Source: DAOUTW01 sp964523575 (GTDB taxonomy: Bacteria > Zixibacteria > MSB-5A5 > GN15 > JAAZOE01). From it: a stretch of DNA of 64,000 nt. Positions 24,716 to 32,490 of the stretch are shown here, piece by piece. Each line of letters begins with the position of its first letter. The first letter of the stretch is position 1. The notes below the pieces were generated by a model. That model was given only the letters and a program-made list of their open reading frames with translations. It made no database searches and was not told where the DNA came from. The position numbers were made by a program, and so were the translations under genes. The stretch is from positions 1-64,000 of the forward strand of contig CAZGAV010000010.1 of the NCBI GenBank assembly GCA_964523575.1, given 5' to 3'.

Positions 24716-25648
24716 ATGTTTCATCTTTACGTTCATCTTCCGATTGCCAACGCCAGCGTGCAGATGTTTCTTTTGCTCGGGCTGGGTTTGTCGGTTGGTT
24801 TTCTTTCCGGCCTGTTCGGTGTGGGCGGGGGCTTTTTATTGACTCCGCTGTTAATGATGATAGGGATCGCACCCACCGTCGCGGCCGCTTCCGATGCCAA
24901 CCAGATTGTCGCCTCCACCACGTCAGGCACGTTTGCCCACTGGCGATTGGGAAATGTTGATTTCAAAATGGGCCTGATCCTGGTGACCGGCGGGATTATC
25001 GGCGGGACGCTCGGCGTCCAGTTGGTCAAATTGCTGAGAGCGGCCGGCGAAGCCGGAGCGGTCATAAAGGTCACGTACGTGATCATGCTCGGAATCGTCG
25101 GCTCCTACATGTTCCTGGAAAGTCTTAAAAACCTGCGGCACCAACAGCCCCCGGATACGGATGTGAGACGCCGGAAGAAATCATGGTTCGCCGTTTGCAG
25201 CGAAGCCCTTCCGTTGCCGGCCCGATTCGAAAAGTCGGGAATAACCATCTCGGTTTTTGTCCCGATAATCCTGGGTTCGCTGGTCGGTATGCTTTCGGCG
25301 CTGCTGGGTGTCGGCGGCGGGTTCATCATGGTCCCGGTGATGATCTATTTGCTGCGGATGCCGATGCACGTCGTTGTGGGTACGAATCTTTTTCAGGAAG
25401 TGTTCACCTGCATCAATGTCACTTTCATGCAGGCATACTACAATCATACGGTCGATCTTGTTCTGGCCCTGTTCTTGCTGGTCGGTTCCTCAACCGGGGC
25501 TCAGTTGGGGGCGCGGATCAGCAACCGGCTGAAATCCGACCAATTGAAAATTATTCTGGCCTCGATTGTGCTGATCGTCATGGTGAAAATCGCCCTCGGG
25601 CTGTTGCTGCATCCCAATGCAATGCTTTCGTATGGGGGGGGTGAATGA
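24716..25648 (+). CDS. TauE/SafE-family anion permease, copy 2
   Basis: 310 residues from ATG 24716, which aligns with the start of copy 1; the frame runs upstream to 24659 without extra homology. Same length and motifs as copy 1 (GFLSGLFGVGGGFLLTPLLM and LSALLGVGGGFIMVPVMIYL); most residues are identical, so this is a tandem duplication. Differences concentrate in the central cytoplasmic loop. Overlaps the next gene by four bases (ATGA). The two may form a heterodimer or differ in substrate; that is inference. Confidence 0.9.
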   Translation: MFHLYVHLPIANASVQMFLLLGLGLSVGFLSGLFGVGGGFLLTPLLMMIGIAPTVAAASDANQIVASTTSGTFAHWRLGNVDFKMGLILVTGGIIGGTLGVQLVKLLRAAGEAGAVIKVTYVIMLGIVGSYMFLESLKNLRHQQPPDTDVRRRKKSWFAVCSEALPLPARFEKSGITISVFVPIILGSLVGMLSALLGVGGGFIMVPVMIYLLRMPMHVVVGTNLFQEVFTCINVTFMQAYYNHTVDLVLALFLLVGSSTGAQLGARISNRLKSDQLKIILASIVLIVMVKIALGLLLHPNAMLSYGGGE

Positions 25649-26430
25649 TGTTCAGCTTATTTCGGCTGATCGGGCTCGTCTGCCTGCTCTTTCCGGCGCT
25701 TACGGCCGCCGTGGAGACCGCTTCCAATGACTCGCTGGTATCGTTGACACTGACGCCCGACCAAATCCATGTCGGTACGTTTTATCGCGGAGCCACGGTG
25801 GATGCTTCGGCGCAAGTGCCCGAATGTGACGGGGCCATTGTGATCATGGCATCGGAAGGCGAGGGCGAGACCCTGAACAGAAAGGGGCGCGTGGTCGGCA
25901 TCTGGCTGAATGTGGCCCAGGTAACAGTCCGCGATGTGCCCGATGTATATCTTCTGGGGGCGTCGGATAAATTGGAAAATATCTGTTCGCCCGAGGTTCG
26001 ACAAGAATTGGGACTGGGCGTGGATTACCTGCGACAGCAGTTGAAATTCACCTGTGACAAGCCGCTGACCGGGACCGAATTCGATGAATTCCTGAGGCTG
26101 AAAAGCAAAAGCGGCACGTATAATATGGATATAAAAGCCGAATTGACGCCGGCCGGGCCGGGAATGCAGGAATTTTCAGCAATCCTGCCTGTTCCGGCCA
26201 CCATACCTCCCGGGAAATACGAAGTTTTGCTCTATTGCTTCCGGGGAGGCGAACCGGTTATGCGAGGGACGGCGACGCTCCTCATAGAACAGGTCGGATT
26301 CGCGCGATTGATGTCGGATCTGGCTCACAAGCGGGCGGCCCTTTATGGCGGGCTGGCGATAGTCATCGCGATGGTCGTCGGTGTCGGCATGGGGATAGTG
26401 TTCAATTCGATGCGCGGAGCCGGCCACTAA
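25645..26430 (+). CDS. Alph_Pro_TM (TIGR02186) membrane-anchored protein
   Basis: 261 residues. Signal peptide (about 1-22), a beta-rich extracytoplasmic domain and one C-terminal transmembrane helix (about 230-252) with a short tail. The composition and opening (LTPDQIHVGTFYRGATVDA, near residues 34-52; GVWL-like GIWLNV) match the Alph_Pro_TM family, which is repeatedly found beside TauE/SafE permeases. Two ATGs are adjacent (25645, 25648); the first overlaps the permease stop. Probable accessory subunit of the permease. Confidence 0.8.
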   Translation: MMFSLFRLIGLVCLLFPALTAAVETASNDSLVSLTLTPDQIHVGTFYRGATVDASAQVPECDGAIVIMASEGEGETLNRKGRVVGIWLNVAQVTVRDVPDVYLLGASDKLENICSPEVRQELGLGVDYLRQQLKFTCDKPLTGTEFDEFLRLKSKSGTYNMDIKAELTPAGPGMQEFSAILPVPATIPPGKYEVLLYCFRGGEPVMRGTATLLIEQVGFARLMSDLAHKRAALYGGLAIVIAMVVGVGMGIVFNSMRGAGH

Positions 26431-26458
26431 TTCGGCGAAAGATTTCGTCGGGAGAGAA

Positions 26459-26845
26459 ATGAATAACAGGCTGGATATACTTATTGTCGATGATGAGGCC
26501 ATCGTCTGTACGCGCCTGAAACCGGCGCTGGAGAAAGATGGCCATCGCGTGGAGACTTTCACCGAGAGCACTCGGGCTAAAAAGCGTCTCGAGGAAAGTC
26601 GGTTCGATATCGTCGTGACGGATATCAAAATGCCCGATGTCGACGGTATGGAGCTGTTTCGATTTATCAGGGAAAAATGGCCGACGACCAGGGTGATAAT
26701 TATTTCGGGCTTTGCCACGGTCGAGATAACAAGGGAGGCGTTCCAGGCGGGGGCCAGCGATGTGATCGCCAAACCGTTCAAGATCAGCCAGCTCAAGGCT
26801 CTGGTCACCCGGGTGGCGTCGGAAATATTGGACGCCCGCGAATGA
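26459..26845 (+). CDS. single-domain response regulator, third of three
   Basis: 128 residues, receiver only, with VDDE, VTDIKM, ISGFAT and AKPFK. It lies 28 bases after the Alph_Pro_TM gene and 31 bases before the kinase-like gene, so it sits in the middle of the same operon, not next to the histidine kinase. GGGAGAG precedes the start. Confidence 0.92.
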   Translation: MNNRLDILIVDDEAIVCTRLKPALEKDGHRVETFTESTRAKKRLEESRFDIVVTDIKMPDVDGMELFRFIREKWPTTRVIIISGFATVEITREAFQAGASDVIAKPFKISQLKALVTRVASEILDARE

Positions 26846-26876
26846 GCCGGCGTAATGACACGAATGAGGTAACGGC

Positions 26877-27695
26877 ATGGCTATCATAACCATATCACGG
26901 GGCACCATGAGCGGCGGCAAGAAGCTGGCCGAAATGCTGGCCGAGAAATTGAATTACCGATGTGTGAGCCGGGAGATCGTCATCAAGGCCGCCGACGATT
27001 ATGGCGCACCCGAGAGCAAGCTTTTCGAAGCCGTCCGAAAATCGCCCTCCATATTTCAAAAGCTTTCATTCGAAAGGGAACGGTATCTGGCCTATATTCA
27101 GGCCAGCCTGTGCGAATACGCCCGGGATGATAATATGATCTATCATGGGCACGCCGGACATTTCCTTCTGAAAGGGATTTCGCATGTCTTACGCGTCCGC
27201 CTTGTCGCCGATATGGCCTATCGCACCGAGGCCGCCATGGAACAATTGAATCTATCGGAGAAGGACGCCGTCAGACATATCGAGCGGGTTGACAAAGAGC
27301 GTGTCAAGTGGACGAGCTTCCTTTACGGCAAAGACTGGGAATCGCCCGAGTTGTACGACATCGTGTTCAATCTGGAACACGCCGGACTCGACTTTGTTTG
27401 CGAAATGTGCTCTCATGCGGTAGCCCAGCCGCAATTTCAGGTGACGCCGGAATCGGCCCGGGCGATGAAAAACCTCCTGACCGCCAGCAAGGTGCGGGCG
27501 GCCCTGGCCGGGATTTCCTATCTTCGCCTGGACCATCTGGAAGTTATGGCCGAGGGAGGCGAAGTGACTATCCGGGGCAGGGTCAAATCGCAGGAACAGA
27601 TGGATGCCGTCCTCGAAGCGGCCCGCGCCATACCGGGAGTCGAAACCGTCGAGAACTTGGTGCAAATCGATTATCGCAGTTTCGGAGTTCAATAA
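26877..27695 (+). CDS. cytidylate-kinase-like protein with C-terminal BON domain
   Basis: 272 residues. Residues about 1-200 match the cytidylate-kinase-like family: ITISRGTMSGGKKLAEMLA is a P-loop variant (G-x4-GGK), then REIVIKAADDYG and later HGHAGHFLL and VRLVADMAYR. Residues about 205-270 form a BON-like domain (VRAALAG...LEVMAEGGEVTIRGRVKSQEQM...GVETVENLVQ). A true CMP kinase would not need BON; the combination and its place between a receiver protein and a PEP-synthase-like protein argue for a signalling or regulatory role. AGGTAACGGC precedes the ATG. Confidence 0.8.
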   Translation: MAIITISRGTMSGGKKLAEMLAEKLNYRCVSREIVIKAADDYGAPESKLFEAVRKSPSIFQKLSFERERYLAYIQASLCEYARDDNMIYHGHAGHFLLKGISHVLRVRLVADMAYRTEAAMEQLNLSEKDAVRHIERVDKERVKWTSFLYGKDWESPELYDIVFNLEHAGLDFVCEMCSHAVAQPQFQVTPESARAMKNLLTASKVRAALAGISYLRLDHLEVMAEGGEVTIRGRVKSQEQMDAVLEAARAIPGVETVENLVQIDYRSFGVQ

Positions 27696-27716
27696 AAAAA
27701 CCGTGAGGGGCGCCTT

Positions 27717-30284
27717 GTGGTATTTCGCAGAATTGCCAAATTCTTCCGCCGTTCCCGCCCCGGTGATCTGAGCCGTTTCCGGGAATTGTTCGAGAGATTT
27801 CAGCAAATTCTCAAAAGCAACAACCGCATCCTGGAAATCATCTCGGAACTCGACGACAAGCTCGGCGGCGAATATATCTTCGATATCAACTACCTCAGGG
27901 ACGCCGTCGATCAGCTTTCCGAGGCCGTCTATTTCGTCAGCTCTAATCTCAACGTCATGGCCGATAATCGTTACCGGGAGCTTTTTTCGCGGCAGACAGC
28001 CATCCATGAAGAGCTAAAAAATATCGTCGAGGAATACCATCCGCAGGTCCCGGATAGCTTTGTCGTGGATTACGCCGACGTCGATGCCGATATGGCGGAA
28101 TTTGCGGGCGGTAAGAATGCCAATCTGGGAGAAATTAGAAATCATCTCGAGATGCTCACTCCGGAAGGCTTTGTGATTTCGACCGTCGCCTATCGGCGTT
28201 TCATGGATGACAACGAGCTGGGGCCGGAGATCGAGAAGTTGCGCCGGAAATATGCCGGAGAAGATCGAAATGCCGCCGGGCAATACGATCAGGCCATCGC
28301 CGACCTTTTCGAACGGATATCAATACCGGAGGATATTGTCAGGGCTGTCGAGGGGCAGATCGCCCGTCTTCGAAAACTGGCGCCCGACAGACTCAATTTT
28401 GCCGTTCGATCCAGCGCTCTTGGGGAAGATTCATCGGGACAGAGTTTCGCCGGACAGTTCGTCTCCGTCTTGAATTGCCGGGATGACGGCATCCTCGACG
28501 CCTATAAAAAAGTGGTGGCCAGCCGATTCAAGCACAGCGTCTTCGCCTATGCCGGGGAGGATGCGTCCCGGGATGATCGGCAGCCGATGGCGGTCGGCGT
28601 CCAACGGATGATCGACGCCGATGCGGCCGGTGTGGCTTATTCGGTCGAGCCTTCTGGCGAAGCTCCCGAATGTCTGTCGATTTCGGCCGGTTTCGGACTG
28701 GGCGTCAGCGTCGTGGGAGGAACCTCCGATACCGATTATTTCACGGTATCCCGGCTGGACCCGACCAGGATTGTCTCGCGCCGTATCGGGCGGAAGCTGA
28801 CGCAAATGATACCGTCCGACCTCGAAGGGGTCCTCTCGGCCACGGTGCCGGAGGAACTTCAGGAAACGCCCAGTCTTGACGACGAGCAGGTGGCCCGGCT
28901 GGCCGAGATGGTTCTTATGCTGGAGCGATATTTCAAACGGCCGGTTGACGTCGAATGGTGTTTTGACCGGGGCGGCCGGCTTTATGTCCTCCAATGCCGT
29001 CCCCTTAAAGTGGCGGCCCGGGGGCCCAAACGTCCATTCAACCGCACCATCGACCTGGCCGACACGCCGATTGTGATGAAAAATCGGGGACAGGTGGCCC
29101 AGCGCGGCATCGCGGCGGGCAGGGTGCGGCAAATTCATGAGGAAGACGATGCCGCTGATTTTCCGGTAGGGGCGATAGCCGTCACCCAATATACAACCCC
29201 GCGGCTGGCTTCGATCGTCCGCAAAGCCGCCGCCATCGTCACCGATGTCGGCAGTCCCAGCGGTCATATGGCCACGGTGGCCCGTGAATTCGGGGTACCG
29301 ATGATCGTCAATGCCGTCGATGCCACGAAACTTCTGATCGACGGCGCCGAGATCACCATCGACGCCGAGGAAAATGTCATTTACCGGGGAATCATCAAGG
29401 AATTGCTGGATTACAAGACCGAAGCCGAAGATGTGTACCGGGATCTCAAGGAATATCATATCCTCCGGCAATTACTCCGAAGGATTTCGCCGCTGAACCT
29501 GATTGATCCCAACAGTCCCGACTTCACCGCCCGGAACTGCCGTACCTACCATGACATCGCGCGTTTCTGTCATGAAATGGCGGTCAAAATCCTGATAAAT
29601 CTCAATATCTCCTCGCGCCTTTTCCGGGGCGTCGAATCGCGGGAACTCCAGCTCCCCATCCCGCTGGGCCTGCACGTCATCGACCTCGGTGGCGGAGTCA
29701 TGCCCGACGCCGGAAGCCGTAAAATCACTTCGGTCGAGATGGTTCAATCCCTTCCGATGAGGGCCTTTCTCGATGGCCTGGTGTCTCCGGGGGCATGGAG
29801 CACCCATCCGGTTCAATTGGGATTCGGCGACCTTGTTTCAAGCCTGACCAGATTTTCCATGTCCGACCGGGCGACGCACTACCAGGGACAAAATCTGGCC
29901 GTTATCACCGACCATTATGCCAATATCAGTCTTCGCCTGGGGTATCATTTCAATGTCATCGACACCTACGTCTCCGAAAATGTAGATGACAACTATATCT
30001 ATTTCCGCTTTGTCGGAGGCGTTACTGAAACCGAACGGCGGCATCTCCGGGCGATTTTGATAAAGGAAATCCTTGAGAAGCTCCATTTCAGAGCCACGCT
30101 CAAAGGCGATCTGGTCGTGGCGCGGCTGAAAAAATTAGAAGATAAAAAGGTTCTGGAAGTCCTGTATGACATCGGCCGACTGGTCGGTTTCACCCGCCAG
30201 TTAGACACCCAGATGGACAGCAAGGGATCGGTGGCGGAAAGCCTGCGGGTGTTCTTTGGTCATCCACAGGGGCGGCAGGACTAA
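27717..30284 (+). CDS. PEP-synthase/PPDK-like protein lacking the C-terminal barrel
   Basis: 855 residues from GTG 27717 (GAGG upstream). An N-terminal helical region (1-125) is followed by a pyruvate phosphate dikinase ATP/AMP-binding domain (about 130-455: GGKNANLGEI, VRSSALGEDSSGQSFAGQF, DVEWCFDRGGRLYVLQCRP) and a swivelling phosphohistidine domain with the catalytic His in GSPSGHMATVAREFGVPM near 521. The usual C-terminal PEP/pyruvate TIM barrel is not seen; the last about 280 residues are of unknown type. It may transfer phosphate from ATP to His and on to a partner other than pyruvate, for example one of the neighbours. Confidence 0.82.
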   Translation: MVFRRIAKFFRRSRPGDLSRFRELFERFQQILKSNNRILEIISELDDKLGGEYIFDINYLRDAVDQLSEAVYFVSSNLNVMADNRYRELFSRQTAIHEELKNIVEEYHPQVPDSFVVDYADVDADMAEFAGGKNANLGEIRNHLEMLTPEGFVISTVAYRRFMDDNELGPEIEKLRRKYAGEDRNAAGQYDQAIADLFERISIPEDIVRAVEGQIARLRKLAPDRLNFAVRSSALGEDSSGQSFAGQFVSVLNCRDDGILDAYKKVVASRFKHSVFAYAGEDASRDDRQPMAVGVQRMIDADAAGVAYSVEPSGEAPECLSISAGFGLGVSVVGGTSDTDYFTVSRLDPTRIVSRRIGRKLTQMIPSDLEGVLSATVPEELQETPSLDDEQVARLAEMVLMLERYFKRPVDVEWCFDRGGRLYVLQCRPLKVAARGPKRPFNRTIDLADTPIVMKNRGQVAQRGIAAGRVRQIHEEDDAADFPVGAIAVTQYTTPRLASIVRKAAAIVTDVGSPSGHMATVAREFGVPMIVNAVDATKLLIDGAEITIDAEENVIYRGIIKELLDYKTEAEDVYRDLKEYHILRQLLRRISPLNLIDPNSPDFTARNCRTYHDIARFCHEMAVKILINLNISSRLFRGVESRELQLPIPLGLHVIDLGGGVMPDAGSRKITSVEMVQSLPMRAFLDGLVSPGAWSTHPVQLGFGDLVSSLTRFSMSDRATHYQGQNLAVITDHYANISLRLGYHFNVIDTYVSENVDDNYIYFRFVGGVTETERRHLRAILIKEILEKLHFRATLKGDLVVARLKKLEDKKVLEVLYDIGRLVGFTRQLDTQMDSKGSVAESLRVFFGHPQGRQD

Positions 30285-30323
30285 ACCCCAAAAGATCAGA
30301 TAAATGCCTGTGGAGGTTTGCCT

Positions 30324-30608
30324 ATGCGACTGTTGAAAAATCTGTCCGCGATGTTGTGCGGCCTGCTTGTCGGCGCCGGTTTGTTTCTCTGGTATCTGGC
30401 TCAGGTCAGTGCGGAAAAATCCTCGATGAAGATGTTTCTTTTTATCCCGATGTTCGAATTCCACCAATTCACCCTGACGGACTACATTATAGCCGCGCTC
30501 ATCGGTGTGATTGGCGCAGTGGTCGCATACGGGATCGTGGTCTTTATTTTCCGGCTGATCGGGTCGTACGTCCCTCATGCGGATTCCGGAAACGCGCCAG
30601 TCGAGTGA
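30324..30608 (+). CDS. small two-helix membrane protein
   Basis: 94 residues from ATG 30324 (GGAGG seven bases upstream; a TTG six bases earlier is in frame). Two transmembrane segments at about 8-28 and 53-82. No catalytic motif. It lies 39 bases after the PEP-synthase-like gene and is the probable last gene of the TauE/signalling operon. Function unknown. Confidence 0.75.
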   Translation: MRLLKNLSAMLCGLLVGAGLFLWYLAQVSAEKSSMKMFLFIPMFEFHQFTLTDYIIAALIGVIGAVVAYGIVVFIFRLIGSYVPHADSGNAPVE

Positions 30609-30740
30609 AACCGGCCCATGATGGCCGACGGAGCGGCGACGACAAGATCATAAGGGGAGTGAATTTCTCGAAATGATCGCCATCCCTGTTATTTATGGGC
30701 GATGCTGGTAACCTGTCGAGTTATTTCATTGCGGTCTGAT

Positions 30741-31286
30741 ATGGACGATTTTCAAGATAAAAAATATATGATCATTTTTGACCTCGAAGCCACCTGCTGG
30801 GCTCCCGACCGGCATGCCGATCATGAAATGGAGACCATTGAGATTGGCGCAATTAAAGTACGGATGGGAAAATTTGAAGTCCTTGATGAATTTGACTCCT
30901 ATATCAAACCGGTCCGGCATCCGGAGTTGAGTGATTTTTGTATTTCACTGACAACGATAACGCAGGCCGAGGTGGACAGCTCAGACTTTTTCCCGGCGGT
31001 CTTCGACCGATTCGTTTCCTGGACCGGACGGATCGATGAAATCATATTGGCCTCCTGGGGGAATTATGATCGACGTCAGTTGATCCAGGACTGCCGGCAT
31101 CACGAGATCGATTATGTCTTCGGGGATGACCATATCAACCTGAAAGGTCTCTATGCCGAAAGGCGCCAGGGGAAGAAATTTGGTTTGATACGGGCTCTCA
31201 GGTTGGAGGGGCTGAAATTCGAGGGCACTCACCATCGGGCCATTGATGATGCCCGGAATATATTGAGACTTGTCAGGCGGCTATGA
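30741..31286 (+). CDS. DEDDh exonuclease, Eri1/3'hExo-like
   Basis: 181 residues from ATG 30741; an in-frame start exists at 30702. RNase T/DnaQ fold with Exo I IIFDLEATCW and Glu in METIEIGAI, Exo II region ASWGNYDRRQL and Exo III HHRAIDDARNI (catalytic His and Asp). The FDLEATCW opening and NLKGLY segment resemble Eri1/3'hExo-type 3'-5' exonucleases rather than DNA polymerase epsilon subunits. Likely trims RNA 3' ends; the substrate is not evident. Confidence 0.85.
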   Translation: MDDFQDKKYMIIFDLEATCWAPDRHADHEMETIEIGAIKVRMGKFEVLDEFDSYIKPVRHPELSDFCISLTTITQAEVDSSDFFPAVFDRFVSWTGRIDEIILASWGNYDRRQLIQDCRHHEIDYVFGDDHINLKGLYAERRQGKKFGLIRALRLEGLKFEGTHHRAIDDARNILRLVRRL

Positions 31287-31457
31287 CGCCGACGGTTTCC
31301 GGCTCAAACAAATAATGTATTCCAAAACTTCATTCTGCGCCTGCAATTCGCGGCGAAAGCGTTCCTCACGAATCTTGTACAGATTATCTTAGTTGGCGAT
31401 TTCGGGGAACAAATTAGCCTGGCCGACGTTATCGTTAATGACAACCGGAAATAGCAT
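31281..31457 (-). pseudogene. small ORF with one in-frame TAA
   Basis: On the minus strand ATG 31457 opens a frame of 58 codons interrupted by a single TAA at 31389-31391 (codon 23). The translation on both sides looks protein-like: MLFPVVINDNVGQANLFPEI before and DNLYKIREERFRRELQAQNE after. It touches the exonuclease 3' end. One base change (CAA to TAA) would explain it. No family recognised; it could be a recent pseudogene or chance. Confidence 0.35.
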
Positions 31458-31471
31458 CTCTGAATAGATTG

Positions 31472-31497
31472 AAAAGGGCCTTGAAAAAGGCCCTTTT
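31472..31497. terminator. bidirectional terminator with GNRA tetraloop
   Basis: AAAAGGGCCTT, loop GAAA, AAGGCCCTTTT: an 11-pair perfect stem whose AT ends give a T-run on both strands. It lies between the convergent exonuclease and sugar-isomerase-like genes and can serve both. Confidence 0.9.
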
Positions 31498-31531
31498 CTC
31501 TTATGGAAATATTCGTCAGGATCGCCCCAAA

Positions 31532-32314
31532 TTAGTCGAAGGGATATATCCGGTGTTCGCTCAAGTAAGCGATAGCGGTCTTCGAATTGGCCAGACCGCC
31601 AACCTCCAAAACGATATTGGGTTGCATCTTGTATTTCCTGATCAATCGCGAAAACTTCGGCCAGTCGAAATTGCCCCGCCCCGGAACACTCTCCGAATCG
31701 GCCTGGCCGTAATTGTCATTGACATGAATATAGGCGATATCATCCCGCAGGATTTCAAACCAGTTCTCGAGATCGACCTCCGAGAAGACATTGGCGTGGC
31801 CGGTATCGAAACATATTTTCAATTGGGGCGACCGGGCAGTATCGAGAAGCCGCCGAAAATTCTCAGGCGACGGCTCCCAGACATTCTCGATCATGATGGT
31901 GAGGGGGGAGCGGTCGAGCACCGAATTCCAGAAAGCGGCTGTTTTTTTGATCCAGTCGCGCTGGTAACTTGCCTGCTTGATCAGCGGGTTGAACCCCCCG
32001 TGAAAAACGGCATACCGGGCGTTTAACGTTTTGGCGGCAGCCAGAGCCTGCTCGATCCGTTCCCGGCTGACGGCGGCAATGCGGCGGTCGAGGCTGGTCG
32101 GATGTAAATCCATGAAAGGTCCGTGGATCGAAATTATCCCTTCGAAATCCCGCAATCGTTTCCGGTAATCGTCAAGAGTTGGTTCCCAGTCTCCATCCCA
32201 ATAGGCACTGGAGGCAAAGGTGGCGATTTCCAGGTTATGCCCTCCCTCTCCGGCATAATCCAACAACTCTTCAAAATTTTCCGGCTTGTACGGCTGAAGG
32301 AATATTTCTGACAT
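31532..32314 (-). CDS. sugar phosphate isomerase/epimerase-like TIM barrel protein
   Basis: 260 residues from ATG 32314 (GGAG upstream on the minus strand; the open frame extends 60 bases further). Xylose-isomerase-like TIM barrel (AP_endonuc_2 family) with metal-ligand candidates on successive strands: SIHGPFMD, VFHGG, IMIENVWE, CFDTGHAN, YIHVNDN and IVLEVGG. Family members isomerise or epimerise sugars or act on nucleic-acid lesions; context does not choose between them. Divergent from the secreted protein gene at 32491. Confidence 0.85.
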   Translation of the reverse strand: MSEIFLQPYKPENFEELLDYAGEGGHNLEIATFASSAYWDGDWEPTLDDYRKRLRDFEGIISIHGPFMDLHPTSLDRRIAAVSRERIEQALAAAKTLNARYAVFHGGFNPLIKQASYQRDWIKKTAAFWNSVLDRSPLTIMIENVWEPSPENFRRLLDTARSPQLKICFDTGHANVFSEVDLENWFEILRDDIAYIHVNDNYGQADSESVPGRGNFDWPKFSRLIRKYKMQPNIVLEVGGLANSKTAIAYLSEHRIYPFD

Positions 32315-32490
32315 GATTTTCGGCTCCGCAAAGGGTTTGGCCAACATGATACCGACGCGGGAAGATCGTGTCAATGAGAATAATGGCTTCCGGCTTCGCT
32401 CCGCCGACGGGGGGTGCCCGTTTGGGGGCCAAAACAGAATTCCTGCCTCATCTCTTGCAGTCCGGGCCGGAGCATATTATATTTCAAGCC

